A DNA stretch of 64,000 nucleotides, from the NCBI GenBank assembly GCA_009760855.2, contig WPIO01000026.1, forward strand, positions 2,181,501 to 2,245,500, read 5' to 3'. The DNA is from Cristatella mucedo. Taxonomy: Eukaryota; Bryozoa; Phylactolaemata; Cristatellidae. The position numbers and the translations under genes are program-made. Under the pieces are notes generated by a model. The model was not told where the DNA came from. It searched no databases and saw only the letters and a list, made by a program, of their open reading frames with translations. This document shows, piece by piece, positions 59,091 to 64,000 of the stretch (the first letter of the stretch is position 1; each line of letters opens with the position of its first letter).

Positions 59091-59835
59091 TGCCTGGAGC
59101 AAAGCCTAGGTCACAACTTATTGACAATTACACGACTTTGAATTTTATGTATGCACAGTGTATCTTATTTCATTACCAATTTTTTATAGGTATTACGATT
59201 CAGAAACTGCGAATAGTATTGCCACTTTTGTAATCTGCCGGATAAAGTGAAATCCATTTCACTGCATCCTTTTAGACATGGTGAATCCCATAAACGAAAG
59301 TCAAGTAAACGGCATTAACCAAGATTTCTTGGAGGAAAATCTAATACGATTTAACTTGTTTGCCTTAGAAGATCGTTGGGCTAAATGCAATACTATGAAA
59401 TAGAGCTTCGAAGGGTTAACAACTTCAGGTAGTCCAAATGGCTTCAAATCACAACTGATTGCACGTAGAAGCATACAGTGCCCATTCACCACTGAAAAGC
59501 TGGACCTTTCATAAAAAAAGGGATGAAGAGTAAAAGTAAGCTGCATAAGCAGAATATATATATATATAATCGTAGCTATTGCAACCAGCGAGAGCAGAAT
59601 GTATGCCTAACTGTCGCAGTAAAGAGCGATACAAAAACATGGCAGGAACATGATGCAGCGCCATAACTCAAAGTCAAGTAAAAGTCTCATATAGTAAACT
59701 CAACAAACGGGAAAGACGGACAAAGAAGCCCGTGAGCTTTGAAGTGTCAAAGCTCAGTGAATGCCTTAATTTCGACGGGTCAACAACCAGAAGAGGCTGA
59801 GGGTATGATGCGAACACTTCACTAAATACGCCGTG
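59090..59835. other. No gene seen
   Basis: AT-rich; an 81-codon minus ORF (59546-59301) without recognisable features. Confidence 0.45.
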
Positions 59836-59837
59836 GG

Positions 59838-60120
59838 TTCATAATAATAATAACAATAGATTCGTATAGTGCCGTTGGAGAACTGAATCTCTTTCTAGGC
59901 ACTATGCAGACAATCATCAGAAAAGAATTACCACATGATTTACGGTAGCATCAACAGGCAGCAGGCAAAGTGAGGGCAGGTAAGTATTCACGAAGAACGA
60001 ATCATAAAGACCTACCGAAGGCTCTAATAAACTGGTAAATTTCACGCTTCTTTCTTTCTTTTGAGTCCCTGTCCAGCAGCAGGGGACAAGAACAGTAGCA
60101 GCTAGGCCGGTGGGCACTCG
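59838..60120 (-). mobile_element. LINE/SINE 3' tail and short upstream part, antisense
   Basis: (ATA)n, then the reverse complement of the tail hairpin (AGAACTGAATCTCTTTCTAG). The upstream part is short and decayed. Confidence 0.6.
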
Positions 60121-61500
60121 GGCGTCAATCTCACGGAGCTCCCACGATTTTGTGCTAGTGTAATGTAAGTATCTGTAGAATCAGCTACCGATGTGCAAGG
60201 CCGGTCTCTAACTGCATCGACCTTAGCCGAATCTAGCCCTCACCTGGGAACTACTTATCAAGATGAGCCAATCTACACTGCATCTAACAGTATGCAGGCC
60301 CATGGTATTGCACAGTGTGACTACGTTTCCTGCCGTCCTTTTTCGTTCACTGCTAGTCAAATAAAAACAGGGCAGTAACCTTAACTCTCGGCCTTGGCAT
60401 CCTTAGCTACCTAGCACTACCGGCAAAGTGACTCTCCCGAAACCTTCGGCTTGCAACCGATCGATCGCTTCAACAAGCGCGCCATGCCAATCAGGTCTAG
60501 CAGTCCAGAGTATACTTATTGGAACCAAACAGCTACTTCATATATGTTCTGCTAGCGGAATTTTGTTTCGACTTGTTCTCTTGAGTTTACCTTTAGCGGC
60601 ACCTCGGTGCCTAAAGGCTGTGGCACGCTATTTTTTTCTAAAGACTGCTCCGGGATAAGGGACGATATCTGTCCGTAGGGAGCTGCAAGTGGGACGATTG
60701 AAGTGCATATGCAGTCCTCCGACAATGCTCCGCCCATCCTCCAGCTGCTGCGTGCTGCAGCTGAGAGCATTTTTGCTACAGAGAGACTGGGTAGGCCAAG
60801 CCATCCGTCTCCGCTGAGAAACATTGCTGCCAGCATATACTATCACAGATGCGTGGGCTCGTGTGTGTGATTGTAGGTTCACGTGCTTGCTTGTGCGAGT
60901 GTGTGTGGGCGTGCACGTGTGTGTTCGCGTGTGTATGTGTGCTTGTGTGAGTGCTGCGTCTGTGTGTATGTGCATGAGTGTTTGAATGCGCGTGCATCAC
61001 GTTTATTTGTGCAGTATTAGCTAAGTTATATAACTTACAAATTCCATGTTTGGCGGTAAATGAAGCCGTTTAAAATAGGTCGCAAGCATGTAATTCAAAA
61101 AGCCACATACATGCATGTTCCGTGGCTTACCAATATTTCGAAAGCTTGTATGAAAGTAATCTATGCTTCAGAGACTGGTAGAACAATGTTATTTGTAAAT
61201 ATTTTGCTTCGGGCTCATTTCTGGGTAGGACGTAGTGTGCTCAATGATTTTTTTCTAATGCTTTCTTTTATGTGGAAATTGTCATAAATTGAGATTTTAT
61301 GTTAAAAATGTTCATTTTGTATTAGTACTCTAGCCATTTAATCAACTTTGGAACTAATGCTATCAAGTTTCTCGAAAATTACCCTTAAACTAAGCATGGT
61401 GAAAGCAGCTTTCTAGATTTTTCAAAAGGGTATGACACATATCCCAGTTTAGTAAGGCTAACTGTCAGTATGACACACATCATTGTTTAGTAAGGCTAAG
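60121..61500. other. No gene seen; imperfect TG repeat at 60860-60990
   Basis: ORFs of 60-115 codons only. The TG-rich stretch (GTGTGTGTGGGCGTGCACGT-type) creates His/Thr-rich ORFs on minus. Confidence 0.45.
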
Positions 61501-62200
61501 CGTTTGCTCAAAGACCAATAACTCGGGTCCGACGCGGTCTATTTCGACAGGTAAAGGTTATGGCACTCGATGCCCTCACTTTGCAGAGGTCGTCGTAGCT
61601 GGGAACTTCGGTCACGAGCTGGGAGCGGCACGGCCCTGGCCACCAAACAAAAGCTGCAGCTCCGGCAAGCTGGTTCCGCTTGCTCGGCTGGGTTGACGAC
61701 CGGCACCGGGTGTTTGAAGAATAGCAGCGTTTGGCACGCGGCTCGCCGAAAAGGCAGCGGTGACAGAAGTAGTTCGACCGTGCCGAGCTTGCTGCCGCCT
61801 CATCAGCAGGCCCTCGGCCGCCGCCCAGCTCCACCCTGCCGCGGCCGCACTGTTGCCGTGGTGCCGTCGCTCTCGCCAACATCAGTGCGCCAGGTGAGCC
61901 GAGACTAGCCACATAGGCCGACGGCCTCGGCAGAGGCTGTGGCGGCGCGCCGCTGGAGGAGCCGGTCGCCGCCGCCGCAGCAGCAAATAACGCCGAGCTG
62001 CTGTGCCGGCTCGGGCTGCCGATGTCCGCTGTCGTTGCGACGGCGGCGGCGGCGGCGGCGGCGGCGCCGCTGCCGCCCCGTTCGTCGTCGCGTCTGTCGT
62101 AATGGCGCGTATGTATACACGCACTCCGTTGATTTTCAGACTTGCATCTACACTAACAGCAAGCCATACTTTTAGATCTCCTTGGGTTTGGCGTCTGGTA
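61500..62200. other. GC- and CpG-rich island with (CGG)n
   Basis: Overlapping ORFs of 63-134 codons on both strands. The (GGC)n run at about 62040-62068 and 'cagcagcaaataacgccgag' lie inside. A cysteine-rich minus frame (YFCHRCLFGEPRAKRCYSSN, LVTEVPSYDDLCK) is followed by a donor-like GTGAGG, which is suggestive of an exon but unproven. Could be a promoter or first-exon region. Confidence 0.35.
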
Positions 62201-62984
62201 TGTACTCTGTGACTACTATTACGAAGCATTTTCGGCAGAGAGCAGATGGGTGAGTGATTTATTTCACTAATTACCCAGTTAGCTTATTGAGTCTGGAGCC
62301 AAATCTATTGCAATTCTGAGAGTGCACAAACCAGATGTCTCAAACCTGGAAAAATTCGAACGGCATGCCTGAAATATGCCACAAAGATTATTCTCTCTAG
62401 AAGTGCATGCAGGCCAAATCCTTTAAATTTTACTGCGAAAACTTCTCTTGATAGTTGCCACAATGTTGTAGACAACTTTGACTGTTTCTCTTGCTTCTTT
62501 CACGAACAATCTTAGCTTCCAAGCAAGCTAATGTTGCGCGTTTATGTCACCCAATAGGCGATCCAAGGTGGCATGATACAGAATATGATACACATATTGT
62601 GCTCTCGATTTAAGCACAAACTCTGGTAAATTTCTTCGCTTCAAAACTGAAATGTTTCTGGCTGTTTAGCCAAGCACAAAATCGAGGCGCTTTTTTGTAT
62701 TAAAGACTATACTTCCGAAGCTACACATCATTGTAGCTTCAGATTTGGCATTGTAAGTTCGTTTTTCTGGTAGGATTCGCTCCACAGTTTTAAGTTTAGT
62801 CATTGTGAATCTTTCTACTAATTAGAGAATACATTGGGATGGAATGTTCGATGCAAGTAAAATCCAATACCCAATAAACATTTTTGTATGCTAATAGTGC
62901 TCATGCGTGTTCAGCCCACTCGAATGAATGTTGTAATATCTGTAGGCGTACACCTGTATGTTTAGTCGTGTACTTGTGGATGCG
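62201..62984. other. No gene seen
   Basis: AT-rich, no ORF of note, no repeat recognised. Confidence 0.45.
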
Positions 62985-63182
62985 TGTAGCCACATATAAT
63001 TGCTGATTAACCAGTTTGTTGGTAAACATTGGTGCAGGCTACGCTTACACAGCACTAATGAAACACTAACACTAGTTGAAATATTTAATAGGGCTTATTT
63101 AAAGTCTTTTATTTATTTTGCTCCCTCATTTAACAACGTAATTCTGATCGCAGAGACATGAATAGGGCCGCCAGAATTTGGC
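62985..63182. repeat. Dispersed block R1, copy 2, left part
   Basis: Matches 41175-41375 closely (GTTGAAATATTTAATAGGGC, AGAGACATGAATAGGGCCGC). It continues at 63900-64000 after about 710 bases of inserted or retained sequence. Confidence 0.78.
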
Positions 63183-63264
63183 CTCAATCATGAACTAAAC
63201 GGTACGATAAGCTGCTTGATACTGAGCCAGTGCAGGTAGTTTAGAAGTTGAGTAAAGAGGGGTG

Positions 63265-63490
63265 ACTGCTAATGCTGATCGAGCTGCCATTTCGAATCGC
63301 GCGCCGTCGTATGGTCAATATTTAAAGTGCAGACACTGGCGACGACCGGCGAGCCGCTTAAGGTTGCGAGGTTGCGCAGCAGCTCAACAACTCTCACCGA
63401 CGGTCCGACTGCGATCGCAGCCGACGAAGGGCTGAACGCTACGGTTGCCGAAAATTAAACTCTGCGCAAAGCGACGGCCTTGTGCTCACG
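63265..63490 (-). pseudogene. Remnant of PAN-family exon 1 and part of intron 1
   Basis: On minus about 63490-63368 reads RPSLCAEFNFSATVAFSPSS, then AIAVGPSVRVVEL. It aligns codon by codon with RPSLCTEFEFSAVGAFRASL of gene A. The leader is too diverged to find a start, and the donor GT is lost (GAGCTG followed by CTGCGC). AATGCTGATCGAGC at about 63272 matches the intron 1 text of B in reverse complement. No exon 2 follows. Confidence 0.6.
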
Positions 63491-63689
63491 AACGCTGGTC
63501 CGGGAGGGCGGAGGAAGTCGCACTTCGTCGCCAATGTGACGGCGAAGTGCGAAGGGCACTAGTGCTCTCCTCATGCTCTGCTAGCTTCCGATTTGGATTT
63601 AATGGTAGTTGCTGCTGGTCACGCGTATATATAATAGTGGTCTAATTATTCTTACCGCCTCGCCGTCGCAAATTCCAACGCTTGCAACG

Positions 63690-63768
63690 TTTTCTATACA
63701 GCAAACGTAAATTGTCTGGACACAGATCAAGTTCTCACAGGGCGAAGTATAAATAACTCATTGTCGTT
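63690..63768 (+). mobile_element. LINE/SINE 3' tail remnant
   Basis: 'cagcaaacgtaaattgtctggacaCAGATCAAGTTCTCACAGGGcgaagtataaata', a decayed version of the shared tail. Confidence 0.5.
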
Positions 63769-63899
63769 GTCATTTCCGAAATCCCCGTCCGCGAGGGCAC
63801 AAACGTGGTGCCCACATTCTCTGCCCTCGCTCAATGTACTAGATTATGAATTTTTATCTCCCTTTACGTTTCCTGAAATGCAAGGATCATAGGAACAGA

Positions 63900-64000
63900 T
63901 TACGTGACAGTCTATCGCTAGGGCAAAATACAAGCATTAGCCGTGATATTGGCAGTGAGGTGCACTCCAGTAACTTCCGTTGGCGTTGAGCTGAGTTTTG
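63900..64000. repeat. Dispersed block R1, copy 2, right part (cut by window end)
   Basis: GACAGTCTATCGCTAGGGCA, GAGGTGCACTCCAGTAA and GGCGTTGAGCTGAGTTTTG match 41370-41468 and run off the window. Confidence 0.75.

Noticed and set aside
60776-61000. His/Thr-rich minus ORF
   Set aside because: Translation of an imperfect TG repeat.

Overview
The window is nuclear DNA of a multicellular invertebrate animal. The evidence is introns with GT/AG borders, long GA/CA/TA microsatellites, many decayed non-LTR retrotransposons of the L2/CR1 type, tRNA-derived SINEs, and a secreted PAN-domain gene family. A mollusc or another lophotrochozoan is my best guess, from general impression only; the sequence does not fix the phylum. 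Nothing looks bacterial or organellar.

The core of the window is one gene family, which I reconstructed by splicing short exons by eye. The gene has seven coding exons: signal peptide plus start of a first PAN-like module (exon 1), cysteine core of that module (exon 2), a second PAN/apple-like module (exon 3), and a C-terminal domain of about 185 residues split over exons 4-7, ending in a 41-nt last exon. Intron phases are 0-1-1-0-2-1 in every copy where they can be read. Copies A (909-8875, 379 aa) and B (16286-22686, 378 aa), both on +, are open from start to stop. Copy C (29696-33461, +) is a pseudogene that has lost exons 6-7. Copy D (54561 down to 42557, -) is complete in structure but has a stop codon in exon 6. 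A further exon 1 remnant lies on - at about 63368-63490.

Layout: 1-530, LINE fragment. About 530-15540, repeat unit 1 with gene A, followed by a degenerate antisense LINE (10806-13560). About 15541-28975, unit 2 with gene B and the same LINE at the same place (24096-26870). About 28976-35940, truncated unit 3 with pseudogene C, interrupted by a younger LINE and SINE. 35940-36300, GA-rich minisatellite. 36300-37650, antisense remains of a high-copy, probably transposon-borne protein gene. 38740-39650, GC-rich island. 40467-41468, dispersed blocks shared with 58688-64000. 42557-54561, gene D on -, with a 1.3-kb CT-type repeat in intron 3 and a tandem array of about 170-bp monomers plus SINE and LINE debris in intron 2. 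54650-57070, LINE remains, one nested in another. 57420-58310, unidentified GC-rich sequence with a 166-bp duplication. 58688-64000, shared blocks again, a second GC-rich island and the exon 1 remnant.

Together this is a tandemly expanding and decaying cluster of secreted, probably glycosylated, disulphide-rich proteins. Retroelement insertions present in one unit and absent from another give their relative order. The function of the proteins is not shown by the sequence; recognition or extracellular-matrix roles are inference.
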